Source: Bartonella sp. HY038 (GTDB lineage: Bacteria > Pseudomonadota > Alphaproteobacteria > Rhizobiales > Rhizobiaceae). Taken from it: a DNA stretch of 64,000 nt. Position numbers and translations under genes: made by a program. The stretch's first letter is position 1, and the number at the start of each line of letters is the position of its first letter. The DNA lies in NCBI RefSeq assembly GCF_014117425.1, contig NZ_CP059725.1, positions 2,294,001 to 2,358,000 of the forward strand, written 5' to 3'. Shown one piece after another: positions 17,209-26,732 of the stretch. The notes under the pieces were generated by a model. The model worked only from the letters and a program-made list of their open reading frames with translations, made no database searches and was not told the origin of the DNA.

Positions 17209-18216
17209 TTAAGAATTCCACCCCAAGCTATTACGTCGCAATAAAATAAGAAAAATTGGCGCACCAACCAGTGCTGTTAAAATGCCTAATGGAATTTCAA
17301 TCGAAGTGAGCGAGCGTGATAGGCTATCAATAATTAACAAAAAGCATGCGCCAATTGCAATTGATGCGGGGATAAGCTTTCTAAAATCTGGGCCAATAAT
17401 AATACGGGTAATATGAGGAATAACCAAACCAACCCAGCCAATAATACCGCTTACAGAAACAGCCGCAGCGGCAATAAGAGTCGCAGCAGCGATATAGATA
17501 AAACGATAAAGTGCCGGATTAATGCCCAATTGGCGTGCTGTTTCATCACCCATAGCTAAAATATTTAATCGCCAACGCAACAATATTAAAATAAATGCGG
17601 CTGGGATCATCATTGTTGCAATAATGATTACATCGCTATTGCCAATGGAAGCAAGCGAACCAAGCAACCAATATTCAATCACTGGTAATTTTGAAAATGG
17701 GTCGGCGGTGTATTTTACTAAAGCTAATAAAGCCGTAAACACTGAACCAACAATAATGCCGCTTAAAATCAAAATCAAAATATTATATGAACGGTAAAGG
17801 CGACTTATACCAAAGCAACAAAGAACCGCAAGCGAGGCAAAGGCAAAGGCACTAAGCGGCACCATCCAATTATTGGCAAAAAGTAAAATGGCAAGAGCTG
17901 CACCAAAGCCAGCACCAGCAGATACGCCCAATGTGAAAGAAGATACCAAGGGATTGCGAAACACGCCCTGATAGCAACTACCTGAAAGAGCAAGGGCTGC
18001 ACCAACTAGCATTGCGCCAAATATGCGCGGCAAGCGCGTATCAATAATAATCGATTGCACGCGGGCGGGAACATCAACCTCAACCCCAAAAATATGGGCA
18101 GCTAAGGTCTTTACAATAGCTTCAGGGGCGATAAAAAATCGCCCCATCATCAATGCTATGATAAATAATGATAGAGGTAGAATGGCGTAAATAAGCCAAT
18201 TTATAAAAATTTTCAC
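17209..18216 (-). CDS. ABC importer permease (BtuC/FecCD type), probable MolB
   Basis: Membrane subunit of the same importer: 335 residues, about ten hydrophobic helices. It carries the family motifs RLPRIFGAMLVGAALALSG, FRNPLVSSFTLGVSAGAGFG, and IGWVGLVIPHITRII near the C-terminus, which includes the loop contacting the ATPase. Its stop touches the ATPase start, and its start is 53 bases below the binding-protein gene. Only one permease gene is present, so it works as a homodimer. The substrate question is as for its ATPase. Confidence 0.88.
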   Translation of the reverse strand: MKIFINWLIYAILPLSLFIIALMMGRFFIAPEAIVKTLAAHIFGVEVDVPARVQSIIIDTRLPRIFGAMLVGAALALSGSCYQGVFRNPLVSSFTLGVSAGAGFGAALAILLFANNWMVPLSAFAFASLAVLCCFGISRLYRSYNILILILSGIIVGSVFTALLALVKYTADPFSKLPVIEYWLLGSLASIGNSDVIIIATMMIPAAFILILLRWRLNILAMGDETARQLGINPALYRFIYIAAATLIAAAAVSVSGIIGWVGLVIPHITRIIIGPDFRKLIPASIAIGACFLLIIDSLSRSLTSIEIPLGILTALVGAPIFLILLRRNSLGWNS

Positions 18217-18269
18217 GACAATTTAAACCTTACCATTTTAACATTTTTGCATTTCTTGTAATTTAAATT

Positions 18270-19349
18270 CTAGTTTTCACCATCATAGGAATGGCGATAG
18301 AATTTTTGATAATATTCCTGCACAACCTCATTCATATCAATATCTGCGAATTTTTCAGGATAAAGCTTTTTTGCCATCCAAAGTTCGCCAAGCGCCAAAG
18401 CTTCTGGTAAAGGATAACCCCAAGGCTTTACATATTCCGGCGTGATGTAGATTTTATTGTTTTTCACCGCTGAAATTTCTTTCCATTGCGGATTATTGCG
18501 AATATCATCGGCGACACTTGCATAACGATCTTGAACAAAGATCACTTGCGGATCCCACAAAACCACTTGCTCAATTGATACTTGTGCCGCACCTTTGACG
18601 CCTTCAGCAACATTAGTGCCGCCCGAACGCTTCATGATAACGCCAGTATATTTTCCGCTGCCATAGGTATGAAGATCCGGATTAGCCATATAAAGGCGCA
18701 CGCGGTCTTTATCCGCAATATTTGCAACGCGATCTTCAACAATTTTACGCTTATCAAATGCATATTGAATAAGCTCATCAGCCTGTTTATCGCGATCGAC
18801 AATAGCACCAATTAACTTAATACCTTCACGTAGCCCTTCTGAATAAGCCGCATCATCATCAGCAAAGGTCGGGTTTAATTTGGGCGCTTCAATCCCCTCG
18901 CCTTTTGACAGGGAAATAGCAACAACTGGAATACCGACCTTGGTGATTTGATCAATCATTGCTTGTGGTGCATAATTGGTAACAAAAACCACATCAGGGT
19001 TAAGGCCAACAACTTCCTCAATATTAACACTGGTTAAATCACCCACTTTTGGCAGTTTATCCAATTCTGGGGCATATATATTAAGACCCGGGATAAGCTT
19101 TGGCCAACGATCTAAAACACCAACAATTTTCTTATCGGCATCAAGCTCAACTAAAATATCTAGAGTTTGGTGCTGCAAAACCACCACACGCTCAACCTTG
19201 TCTGGTAGCGTTACACTACGATTAAGCTGATCTGTAAATTGTCGCTCTGCAAGAGCTGGGGTTAAAGAAAATGAAACAAGTGCAAAAGCACTTAAAGTAA
19301 GCGACTTTAAGCGCGTGCTAAAATGGGAAGTTTTGTAAATTTTATTCAT
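18270..19349 (-). CDS. ABC importer periplasmic binding protein (BtuF/FecB fold), probable MolA
   Basis: Secreted binding protein with a signal peptide (about residues 1-34, ending TPALAE). It begins with the class motif RQFTDQLNRSVTLPDKVERVVVL and has the two-lobe helical-backbone organisation of PF01497. The end reads EYVKPWGYPLPEALALGELWMAKKLYPEKF. The 359-residue length is normal. It is first in the operon, and its promoter region is shared with the ModA-like gene and contains a ModE-box-like palindrome 18 bases upstream of its ATG. Homologues of this fold carry iron chelates, haem, cobalamin or, in MolA, naked molybdate/tungstate; the context favours the last. Confidence 0.82.
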   Translation of the reverse strand: MNKIYKTSHFSTRLKSLTLSAFALVSFSLTPALAERQFTDQLNRSVTLPDKVERVVVLQHQTLDILVELDADKKIVGVLDRWPKLIPGLNIYAPELDKLPKVGDLTSVNIEEVVGLNPDVVFVTNYAPQAMIDQITKVGIPVVAISLSKGEGIEAPKLNPTFADDDAAYSEGLREGIKLIGAIVDRDKQADELIQYAFDKRKIVEDRVANIADKDRVRLYMANPDLHTYGSGKYTGVIMKRSGGTNVAEGVKGAAQVSIEQVVLWDPQVIFVQDRYASVADDIRNNPQWKEISAVKNNKIYITPEYVKPWGYPLPEALALGELWMAKKLYPEKFADIDMNEVVQEYYQKFYRHSYDGEN

Positions 19350-19366
19350 AAATAGACATTCCTATC

Positions 19367-19389
19367 GTTATATAGTAAGACTATATAAC
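19367..19389. promoter_or_regulatory. ModE/Mop-box-like operator
   Basis: Perfect palindrome GTTATATAGT-AAG-ACTATATAAC, preceded by C, giving CGTTATATA-N7-TATATAAC. This matches the known molybdate operator pattern bound by ModE and by MopA/MopB in alphaproteobacteria. It sits midway between the divergent starts of the binding-protein gene (19349) and the ModA-like gene (19418) and could repress both when molybdate is plentiful. Confidence 0.7.
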
Positions 19390-19417
19390 AATTTTATTTA
19401 TATACAAGGGTGCAATC

Positions 19418-20161
19418 ATGCAAAAGCAACAACTTGAAATTTATGCAGCTGGCAGCCTCAATAGCTGCTTTAATGCAATAAAAGATAAATGGCAGCAACA
19501 GCTTGATAATGCCCAGCTTGCATTTCGCTTTGGCCCTGCCGGCCTTCTTTACCAAGAAATTGTAAATGGCGATCGACCCCATATTTTTTGTTCTGCCAAC
19601 AAGGGCTGGCCGCAAAGCCTATTTGAAGCAGGATTAACCACTGAGCCATCGCACTTTATAAATAATCGCCTATGCTGCACTGTGCTTAAGGACAGCACTA
19701 TTGATAAAAATAATCTTATTGAAAGTTTTATGCAGCCAGATTTGAAAATTGGCATATCAACACCAAAGGCTGATCCGGGTGGTGATTATGCCTTAGAAGT
19801 TTTTAAAAATTTTGAAAAGCTATATAAAGGCGCATTTGAGCGGCTATTGCAGCAAGCTCAAATGTTAGTTGGCGGCGCACTGATCAATGATGCCAATATT
19901 GGTTTAAAAAAGACCTTATTTGATAGCCTCATTCATCATCAAAGCGATATTATTATTGGCTATTATAGCAATGCAAAACAACAATGTGAGCTTAACAGTG
20001 CATTTAGATTAATTGAACTGCCCGATGCGCTTGCCGTTAATTCCCACTATTATATGGCGATAATGAACCCAACTACAAAAGCTGCACAACAATTTGGAAA
20101 TTATTTGCTATCACCAGAAACACGTAAGATTTTTGAAGATTTTGGCTTTTCTATTGTATAA
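19418..20161 (+). CDS. ModA-like substrate-binding protein without export signal
   Basis: 247 residues resembling ModA/extracellular solute-binding family 11: opening LEIYAAGSLNSCFNAI (ModA: the AAxSL oxyanion loop), FGPAGLLYQEI (family SGxL helix), HIFCSANKGWPQSL, GISTPKADPGGDYALE and a C-terminal SPETRKIFEDFGFSIV typical of ModA. Unusually there is no signal peptide: the protein begins MQKQQLEIYAAGSL and an in-frame TAA lies 14 codons upstream with no ATG, GTG or TTG between. The ATG has an AAGGG ribosome site. A cytoplasmic ModA-like protein beside a full importer suggests sensing, storage or delivery of molybdate rather than uptake; a degenerate ModA is also possible. Confidence 0.8.
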   Translation: MQKQQLEIYAAGSLNSCFNAIKDKWQQQLDNAQLAFRFGPAGLLYQEIVNGDRPHIFCSANKGWPQSLFEAGLTTEPSHFINNRLCCTVLKDSTIDKNNLIESFMQPDLKIGISTPKADPGGDYALEVFKNFEKLYKGAFERLLQQAQMLVGGALINDANIGLKKTLFDSLIHHQSDIIIGYYSNAKQQCELNSAFRLIELPDALAVNSHYYMAIMNPTTKAAQQFGNYLLSPETRKIFEDFGFSIV

Positions 20162-20257
20162 AATAGTTTTTACCGCAACAAAATAATTTGGACTTTATTT
20201 TAATTAATATTAGACTTACTACTTTAGCAAAACAATAAGTCATTTGACGAGGATATT

Positions 20258-20812
20258 ATGGCGCGTAGTTTAAGCTTTATACTAGCATTGATATTCATAT
20301 TTTTAACTGGAAATACTGCTTTTAGTGGCGCACTCTTTTATCGTTATTGGGATCGCGAAAAATTTTGTACAAGTTTAAACACAGAAAGCCAACTCATTGG
20401 TCTTTTAGGGAAACCTTCAAAAACAGAAACTATAAAAGACAGGCTCGATAAAGTTGACCCAACAACGAATAAGGCCAATAAAATAAAACCTACTGCCCAA
20501 AAAATTACATGGTATCAACCGCAAATATTGGTTTTGCAACCACCAAAAACTAAAAACAGTATTTCTGATTACTTATGGAATGGCCCAAAAGAAAAACAAT
20601 ATTATTGCCTTTTGTCACTGACCGTTCGAGAAGACAATTTTTCAATAAATTCTCAACAAATCCGCGGCCTAACTGGACGACTTAAAAAAAATGCAGAAGA
20701 ACATTTGAACTATTATTGTCCCCAGTTTAAAGCGCTTGATGAATTCATGCGTAACAGTCAAAATGGGCAACAACAAATGATAGGCTATGATTGCAAAAAT
20801 AGGCATCAATGA
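20258..20812 (+). CDS. Hypothetical secreted protein
   Basis: Not recognised. 184 residues with a signal peptide (about 1-24, LSFILALIFIFLTGNTAFSG), rich in Lys, Asn and Tyr, with four Cys in the mature part (KFCTSL, YYCLLS, YYCPQF, YDCKN), which would allow two disulfides in the periplasm. GAGGA precedes the ATG. It lies 96 bases after the ModA-like gene on the same strand, so cotranscription is possible but no functional link is visible. Confidence 0.65.
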   Translation: MARSLSFILALIFIFLTGNTAFSGALFYRYWDREKFCTSLNTESQLIGLLGKPSKTETIKDRLDKVDPTTNKANKIKPTAQKITWYQPQILVLQPPKTKNSISDYLWNGPKEKQYYCLLSLTVREDNFSINSQQIRGLTGRLKKNAEEHLNYYCPQFKALDEFMRNSQNGQQQMIGYDCKNRHQ

Positions 20813-20984
20813 AAGCTTGCAACCCTATTACCTATTAAGGCATATAAATTCTGAGAATGAAGAAAACTTAAGACAATAACCAGACATGGAGTTGATTTGC
20901 GCAATATTCCAATGGGAGTAATGGCTTTAAAACCTTGAAACAGTTTAGCTGCAAAGAATTTTAATAAAAAAGCGCAGACAATAA

Positions 20985-21010
20985 AAAAAGGCGGGTAAAT
21001 CCGCCTTTTT
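20985..21010. terminator. Bidirectional terminator between a hypothetical gene and rpoD
   Basis: Ten-base arms AAAAAGGCGG / CCGCCTTTTT with a 6-base loop. A- and T-rich flanks make it usable from both sides; it lies 42 bases past the rpoD stop on the minus strand. Confidence 0.88.
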
Positions 21011-21051
21011 ATTTAAACAAAACTATTAGCAAGCTGTAAAGCTTTGATAAT

Positions 21052-23064
21052 TTATGAATCCAAGAAAGAACGCAATTTGCGCGAACGGCTAGGATGCTTC
21101 AACTTACGTAATGCCTTAGCTTCAATCTGGCGGATACGTTCGCGCGTAACCGAGAATTGTTGTCCAACCTCTTCCAAGGTATGATCGGTATTCATGCCAA
21201 TACCAAAACGCATGCGCAATACACGTTCTTCACGTGGGGTTAAGGACGCCAAAACGCGCGTGGTTGTATCGCGCAAATTAGCTTGGATAGCCGCATCAAT
21301 TGGCAAGAGCGCATTTTTATCTTCAATGAAATCGCCAAGATGTGAATCATCTTCATCACCAACGGGTGTTTCAAGGGAGATCGGTTCCTTGGCAATTTTG
21401 AGCACTTTGCGCACTTTTTCAAGCGGCATTGCCAATTTTTCTGACAATTCTTCCGGTGTTGGCTCGCGGCCAATTTCATGCAGCATTTGCCGTGATGTGC
21501 GTACAATTTTATTAATTGTTTCAATCATATGCACTGGAATACGGATAGTACGGGCTTGATCGGCAATCGAGCGGGTAATTGCCTGTCTAATCCACCAAGT
21601 CGCATAGGTCGAGAATTTGTAACCACGGCGATATTCAAACTTATCAACCGCCTTCATCAAGCCGATATTACCTTCTTGAATAAGGTCTAGGAATTGCAAA
21701 CCACGATTGGTGTATTTTTTAGCAATTGAAATCACAAGGCGCAAATTGGCTTCGACCATTTCCTTTTTAGCAATGGTTGCTTCGCGCTCGCCTTTTTGCA
21801 CCTGATTGACAATGCGGCGGAATTCGCCAATTGAAATACCGGTTTCTTGAGCAAGTTCTTGAATTTCACCACGAATTTCAAGAATATGACGCTCTTCACG
21901 GCTAGCAAATTCTACCCAACCACGCGCTTTCAAAGTAAGCACATAATTTAGCCAATCTGGATCAAGCTCACGGCCCTGATAGGCTTTCAAAAATTCTTCA
22001 TGCCGAACACCATGAGAATCGGCAAGACGCTTTAAACGACCTTCATTTTGCACAAGACGCTTATTGATGTCATAAAGTTGCTCGACCAGTGCCTCAATAC
22101 GGTTTTGGTTAAGCGACAAGGATTTAACTGCTTTGATAAGCTGATCTTTAAGCTCTTTTAAGCGACGCTTTTGAGTTGGCGACAAGGCTTCATTTTCAGA
22201 AGTTAAGCTGTTTTCAACCTGTTGATCTTGCAATTTACGCAATTTCAAATAGGTGTCATAGATAAGATCAAGAGTTTCCATCACTTGCGGGCGCAATTCT
22301 GCTTCCATTGCAGCAAGCGACAAGTTTACTTCATCCTCGTCCTCATCTTCATCATCAATACCCAATTCGCCGCCAACATTGGTGATATCATCTTCATCGT
22401 CACGCGATGGGCGGCGCGGTGCTGGCTCGGCTTTTTCTTCCAGATCAAAACGCTGTACGATTGGCGCTTGGCGCGCTTCTGGACCGGCATAAGTCGTTTC
22501 AAGATCAATAATTTCACGCAATAAAATACGAGAGTCGTTTAATTCATCACGCCAAATAATCAAAGCTTGGAAAGTAAGCGGGCTTTCACAAAGCCCAGCA
22601 ATCATTGTTTCGCGACCAGCTTCAATACGCTTAGCGATGGCAATCTCACCTTCACGTGATAAAAGCTCAACTGCGCCCATTTCGCGCAAATACATGCGTA
22701 CCGGATCATCTGTGCGGTCGGTTGGTTCTTTTTTAGTAGCGACAGCAAGCGCGGTCGATCCAGCTTCTACAAGTTCACCGCCGCCTTCAACTTCCGCAAC
22801 CTCAGGGTCACCTTCTTGCTCGTCATCCTCAACAACATTGATGCCCATATCAGAAAGCATCGCCATGGTGTCTTCAATTTGTTCAGACGTTACTTCTTCA
22901 GAAGGCAACACTGCATTGAGTTCATCCATAGTGACATAACCGCGCTTCTTGGCGATTTTAATCATCTTTTTGACAGCGTCATCGGAAAGGTCGAGAAGTG
23001 GGCCATCCGCATTAACTTCGCGTTCAGCTTCATTTTCCTCGTTGTGCTTAACCTTGCTTGCCAT
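21052..23064 (-). CDS. rpoD: Primary sigma factor RpoD (sigma-70)
   Basis: Housekeeping sigma factor. Region 1.1 occupies the first 100 residues, region 1.2 reads [21 protein letters not shown], followed by a long acidic non-conserved region with runs of Asp/Glu. Region 2 ([17 protein letters not shown] to [17 protein letters not shown], roughly 430-500) includes the -10 recognising WWIRQAITR. Region 3 and region 4.2 ([20 protein letters not shown]) end the protein. I start at 23064 ([14 protein letters not shown], 670 residues), the first ATG, with GGAG 12 bases before it; the in-frame GTG at 23088 would add eight residues. It lies downstream of dnaG on the same strand after 456 bases, so it probably has its own promoter. 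Confidence 0.98.
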   Translation of the reverse strand: MASKVKHNEENEAEREVNADGPLLDLSDDAVKKMIKIAKKRGYVTMDELNAVLPSEEVTSEQIEDTMAMLSDMGINVVEDDEQEGDPEVAEVEGGGELVEAGSTALAVATKKEPTDRTDDPVRMYLREMGAVELLSREGEIAIAKRIEAGRETMIAGLCESPLTFQALIIWRDELNDSRILLREIIDLETTYAGPEARQAPIVQRFDLEEKAEPAPRRPSRDDEDDITNVGGELGIDDEDEDEDEVNLSLAAMEAELRPQVMETLDLIYDTYLKLRKLQDQQVENSLTSENEALSPTQKRRLKELKDQLIKAVKSLSLNQNRIEALVEQLYDINKRLVQNEGRLKRLADSHGVRHEEFLKAYQGRELDPDWLNYVLTLKARGWVEFASREERHILEIRGEIQELAQETGISIGEFRRIVNQVQKGEREATIAKKEMVEANLRLVISIAKKYTNRGLQFLDLIQEGNIGLMKAVDKFEYRRGYKFSTYATWWIRQAITRSIADQARTIRIPVHMIETINKIVRTSRQMLHEIGREPTPEELSEKLAMPLEKVRKVLKIAKEPISLETPVGDEDDSHLGDFIEDKNALLPIDAAIQANLRDTTTRVLASLTPREERVLRMRFGIGMNTDHTLEEVGQQFSVTRERIRQIEAKALRKLKHPSRSRKLRSFLDS

Positions 23065-23520
23065 ACCGTCGTCACTCCAGACATTCACTTGCCTAAGGCC
23101 ATTATCAATCGACCCATAGACTATAAACCTTATAAATACCTTTGCTGGCGCAAAAGTTCCAATAAAAGCTAAATTCTCTATAAAGCGTGTCTACACTATA
23201 TAATTTACCAATATATAAATGTTACTTCCTTTGAACATCTTGCATTATAAATACTTATTGTGGCTTTTATAGTATTTCCTATAAAATAACCAAACATTAA
23301 CATTCAAGCAAGACATTGTAAAAATTACAAAATTTTAGCTTTTTTAAAAATAATCTCATTTTAGATTGGTATAGCTCAATCATAAAGCCATACGAATAGA
23401 CAACCAAAAGCAACGCCAACACCCAAGAGATCTGCGGTGGCGCTCATGACAATCCTAATCTAACGAGATTAATTGTCTGATTCGCAAGAAAAAAGCGAAT
23501 CATTTTACAAAAAAGTGATT
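23065..23520. other. Gap between dnaG and rpoD
   Basis: 456 bases with no ORF. A 7-base stem (GATTCGC 23479-23485 / GCGAATC 23495-23501) lies just after the dnaG stop but lacks a T-run. The remainder is AT-rich and should contain the rpoD promoter. No tRNA-like cloverleaf is seen. Confidence 0.4.
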
Positions 23521-25443
23521 CTAACCTTTTTCTTTTTCCCATGCACCAAAGCCTTCAATCAGCGCTTCAGTGGCATTACTACGTTCTAACTCTGCCCTCA
23601 CATCCATTAGCAAAGCCAGTTTTTCTTCAGTAGGATTTGCTAAAAGATCAACTTCTATTTCTCTTAATCGTTTATGTAGGTTGCGTGCACTAGAATACAA
23701 GTACAATGCTTGCTTTAATGCCTCACGCGCATCTTCAATCGGCGCTTCTAACGTACAAGAGCGGGTATTTAAATTGCGCATCATCATACTGATGCGATCT
23801 AATATTGCTTTTTGGCCGCGTTTTATTAACAATTCATGCATAGCAGAACCATCATCGGGGCACCACTCAGCCAAAATATTAAGCATAGCCCGGTGAAAAT
23901 CTTGTAAACCATCGTGAGCAAATTCTAAAGCCGCAAGCGCTTCAAAATTTTCATGCCAAAGGGCGGGATGATTGGCAAGGGTTAGCAAAATAGCCGCATC
24001 ACGCGATGCCATTGGCGTCCTTGATGACCAAGCAAGATCGGAATTATTGAGATTTTGTGATGGCCCTGCTGCAATCGTCTCGAGTGTCTTTTTACCAAAA
24101 TTACCTTGCTGGCTCTTTTGCCCTTTTTGAAAAGGTTGAAATTTAGGGCGGAAAAAATCGCGAAGTCGATTACGAATATCCTGCAAATAATAATGGCGCA
24201 GGCTTTCATCCTTAATCAAAAAAGCAGCTGTCGTTAATCGCTTTTCAAGAGCGGCGCGCTGTTCAGGCGTTTCAGTTAAGCCATCATTTACTTCACGTTG
24301 CCAAAGCATTTCAATCAACGGCTGCGCTTCACTCACTAAACCCAAAAATGCTTGGCCACCATTATCGCGAATAATATCATCGGGGTCTTTACCATTAGGT
24401 AATGTCACAAAACGCAAAGACACACCGGCTTTTAACAAAGGTAAAGCGCGATCAATGGCACGGTAAGCTGCATTAATGCCAGCGCCATCGCCATCAAAAC
24501 ACAAAACTGGCTCATTTGACATGCGCCATAAAAGTTGTAATTGCTCGTCGGTTAGTGCAGTACCAAGCGGTGCCACAGCATTATCAATGCCGGCTTTAGC
24601 AAGGGCAATGACATCCATATAACCTTCAACAACCAATATAGGCTTTGCTGCTTCACCGCCTTTAGCTTGTGCTGCTCGTCGTGCTTCGCCGCCATTATAA
24701 AGCAAATTGCCCTTATGGAATAATTCCGTTTCTGGCGAATTTAAATATTTCGCCCGCACTTCAGTTGATAAAGCACGACCACCAAAAGCAACAATTCGCC
24801 CCTTTAAGTCCGCAATTGGAAATATAACACGATGACGGAAACGATCATATGGACTTGGAATATCTGCTCCTGTCACGATAAGACCAGCGGCGCCCATTTG
24901 TTTGACGCTAACACCTTTGGCTAGGAGGTGATCTTTTAGTGCAGTTTTACTATTCGGCGCAAAACCAAGGCGGAAACGTTTTTGTATTGCTTGCGGCAAT
25001 TGACGATTTTGTAAATATTGTCGCGCTTCATTGCCTTGGCTATTTTGCAATTGCGCTTCAAAAAATTGAGTAGCCATTTCCATAACATCATAAAGCGTGG
25101 CTTTACGCGCTTCGCGCTGCTCCATCTGCGGATCAGCTTTTGGCATTGGCACACCAGCCATATCCGCTACCCGTTCCACTGCTTCCGTAAAACCTAAGCC
25201 ATCAAGTGTCATTAAAAAACGAAAATGATCACCGCTTTCACCGCAGCCAAAACAATGATAGCGCCCACGGCCATCATCACAATGAAAGCTTGGCGTCTTT
25301 TCACCATGAAATGGACAACACCCCCAATAATCTCCGCGGGATGCATTGCTTTTTTTACTGTCAAATGTAACGCGCGTTGCAACCACCGTTGAAATAGGGA
25401 CACGGCCTCGAATATCGTCCAGAAAATCCGGTGAAAAACGCAT
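23521..25443 (-). CDS. dnaG: DNA primase
   Basis: Makes RNA primers for replication. The N-terminal CHC2 zinc module has ligands Cys43, His46, Cys64 and Cys67 (CPFHGEKTPSF, YHCFGCG). The catalytic core follows, with its TOPRIM fold showing VVEGYMDVIALAKAG, APLGTALT and FDGDGAGINAA (about 265-350). The C-terminal third carries the DnaB-binding region. At 640 residues it is typical for alphaproteobacteria. In many bacteria the order is rpsU-dnaG-rpoD; here no rpsU precedes it, as is common in this class. Confidence 0.98.
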   Translation of the reverse strand: MRFSPDFLDDIRGRVPISTVVATRVTFDSKKSNASRGDYWGCCPFHGEKTPSFHCDDGRGRYHCFGCGESGDHFRFLMTLDGLGFTEAVERVADMAGVPMPKADPQMEQREARKATLYDVMEMATQFFEAQLQNSQGNEARQYLQNRQLPQAIQKRFRLGFAPNSKTALKDHLLAKGVSVKQMGAAGLIVTGADIPSPYDRFRHRVIFPIADLKGRIVAFGGRALSTEVRAKYLNSPETELFHKGNLLYNGGEARRAAQAKGGEAAKPILVVEGYMDVIALAKAGIDNAVAPLGTALTDEQLQLLWRMSNEPVLCFDGDGAGINAAYRAIDRALPLLKAGVSLRFVTLPNGKDPDDIIRDNGGQAFLGLVSEAQPLIEMLWQREVNDGLTETPEQRAALEKRLTTAAFLIKDESLRHYYLQDIRNRLRDFFRPKFQPFQKGQKSQQGNFGKKTLETIAAGPSQNLNNSDLAWSSRTPMASRDAAILLTLANHPALWHENFEALAALEFAHDGLQDFHRAMLNILAEWCPDDGSAMHELLIKRGQKAILDRISMMMRNLNTRSCTLEAPIEDAREALKQALYLYSSARNLHKRLREIEVDLLANPTEEKLALLMDVRAELERSNATEALIEGFGAWEKEKG

Positions 25444-25721
25444 TAATAAAACCTGATATTGATCATAAAACGAGCAAAGGAACTCTAATGTTAAAAGCCC
25501 AACAGCACAACCATATTGCCATAACCCAAGCCATAGTTTTCAGCAAGCTTTTAAGCAATGGATAATTTTATAGACATTAAATCGCATAGACATTCAATAG
25601 CTATGTGACTTAACGCCTATATAATTATTATTTTTATGGAGTAAAAGCCCAAGCACAGATTTTTATTCTGGCAAATGCTTTTAAACACTGCTACCCATGG
25701 CAAAAGATTAAAATAACTTTG

Positions 25722-26420
25722 CTATTCAGCATTACCAATTTCAATAACCAACGGTGAAAGTCGATCAATACCACCAGTTATGATATCGCCAGACTTTACC
25801 GCACCAACACCTGCTGGTGTGCCTGTATAGATAAGATCACCGGCAGTTAAGTGATAATAATGCGACAAATGGCTAATAATTTCCTCAACACTCCAAATTT
25901 GGGCATTTAAATGAGAACTTTGCTTGGTTTCATTATTAAGCTTGAGCCATATATGCTGATCATTAACCGCACCAAATTCTTCAACTGGCGTTATTGGCGT
26001 TATAATCGCTGAATTTTCAAACGCCTTAGCAATATCCCACGGATAGCGTCTATCCTTAGCATATTGTTGCAAATCACGCCGTGTCATATCAAGACCGCAG
26101 GCGTAACCAAACACGCTATTAAGCGCCTCATCAACACCAACTCTAAAAGCTGGCTTATCAATTGCAACAACCAATTCCATTTCATAATGAAAATTTGTCG
26201 TACCAGGAGGATAAGGAATAGTGCCGCCAGACAAAACAACCGCCGAGGCGGGTTTGGTAAAATAAACAGGCGCTTCACGATCAACTGCTGCGCCCATTTC
26301 CTTGGCGTGATCTTCATAGTTACGACCTACACAAAAAATACGATTTACCGGAAAAAGATCCTCGCTACCTGCAACTGGAACTAAAGGTGTTGCTGGAAGG
26401 TCAAACAAAATTTTACCCAT
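25722..26420 (-). CDS. Fumarylacetoacetate hydrolase family protein
   Basis: 232 residues spanning the FAH catalytic domain (PF01557). It begins at the metal site: FCVGRNYEDHAKEMG, YFTKPASAV, then the acidic metal ligands in YEMELVVAI and DMTRRDLQ; GDLIYTGTPAGVG is the family's C-terminal motif. Family members hydrolyse C-C bonds (fumarylpyruvate, acylpyruvates) or decarboxylate oxaloacetate. The length and the RNYxxHAxE motif fit the acylpyruvase/oxaloacetate decarboxylase subgroup, but the substrate is undecided. It stands alone with a divergent channel gene upstream. Confidence 0.88.
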   Translation of the reverse strand: MGKILFDLPATPLVPVAGSEDLFPVNRIFCVGRNYEDHAKEMGAAVDREAPVYFTKPASAVVLSGGTIPYPPGTTNFHYEMELVVAIDKPAFRVGVDEALNSVFGYACGLDMTRRDLQQYAKDRRYPWDIAKAFENSAIITPITPVEEFGAVNDQHIWLKLNNETKQSSHLNAQIWSVEEIISHLSHYYHLTAGDLIYTGTPAGVGAVKSGDIITGGIDRLSPLVIEIGNAE

Positions 26421-26732
26421 AACGATCTCCTAATCATCAATTAACAATACTATAATCAATCACATCGCAAAGTGTAAGCATAAACTTAAAAAACATCTTC
26501 ACGGTGCTTTTACGAACCAGAGAGAGCTTATAGCAATCTTATAAAATGATCTTTGAATGTGAAATTAGCAACGATCTTATAATAATTGTCTCGACTTAAT
26601 ATGATATAACGCTTTATAAAATAATTATGAACTTATTGCCCTATTTTTTCGAAAATATACCGCTAAACCTAACCAAATGAAAAGCTGTTTTTATGAACAG
26701 TAAAAAGCAATAGGTACCATTTAAAGGAGAGT
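26421..26732. other. Divergent intergenic region, 312 bp
   Basis: Between the FAH-family gene (minus) and the mechanosensitive channel gene (plus). It is AT-rich with no ORF or clear operator; AAAGGAGA precedes the channel ATG. Confidence 0.4.
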
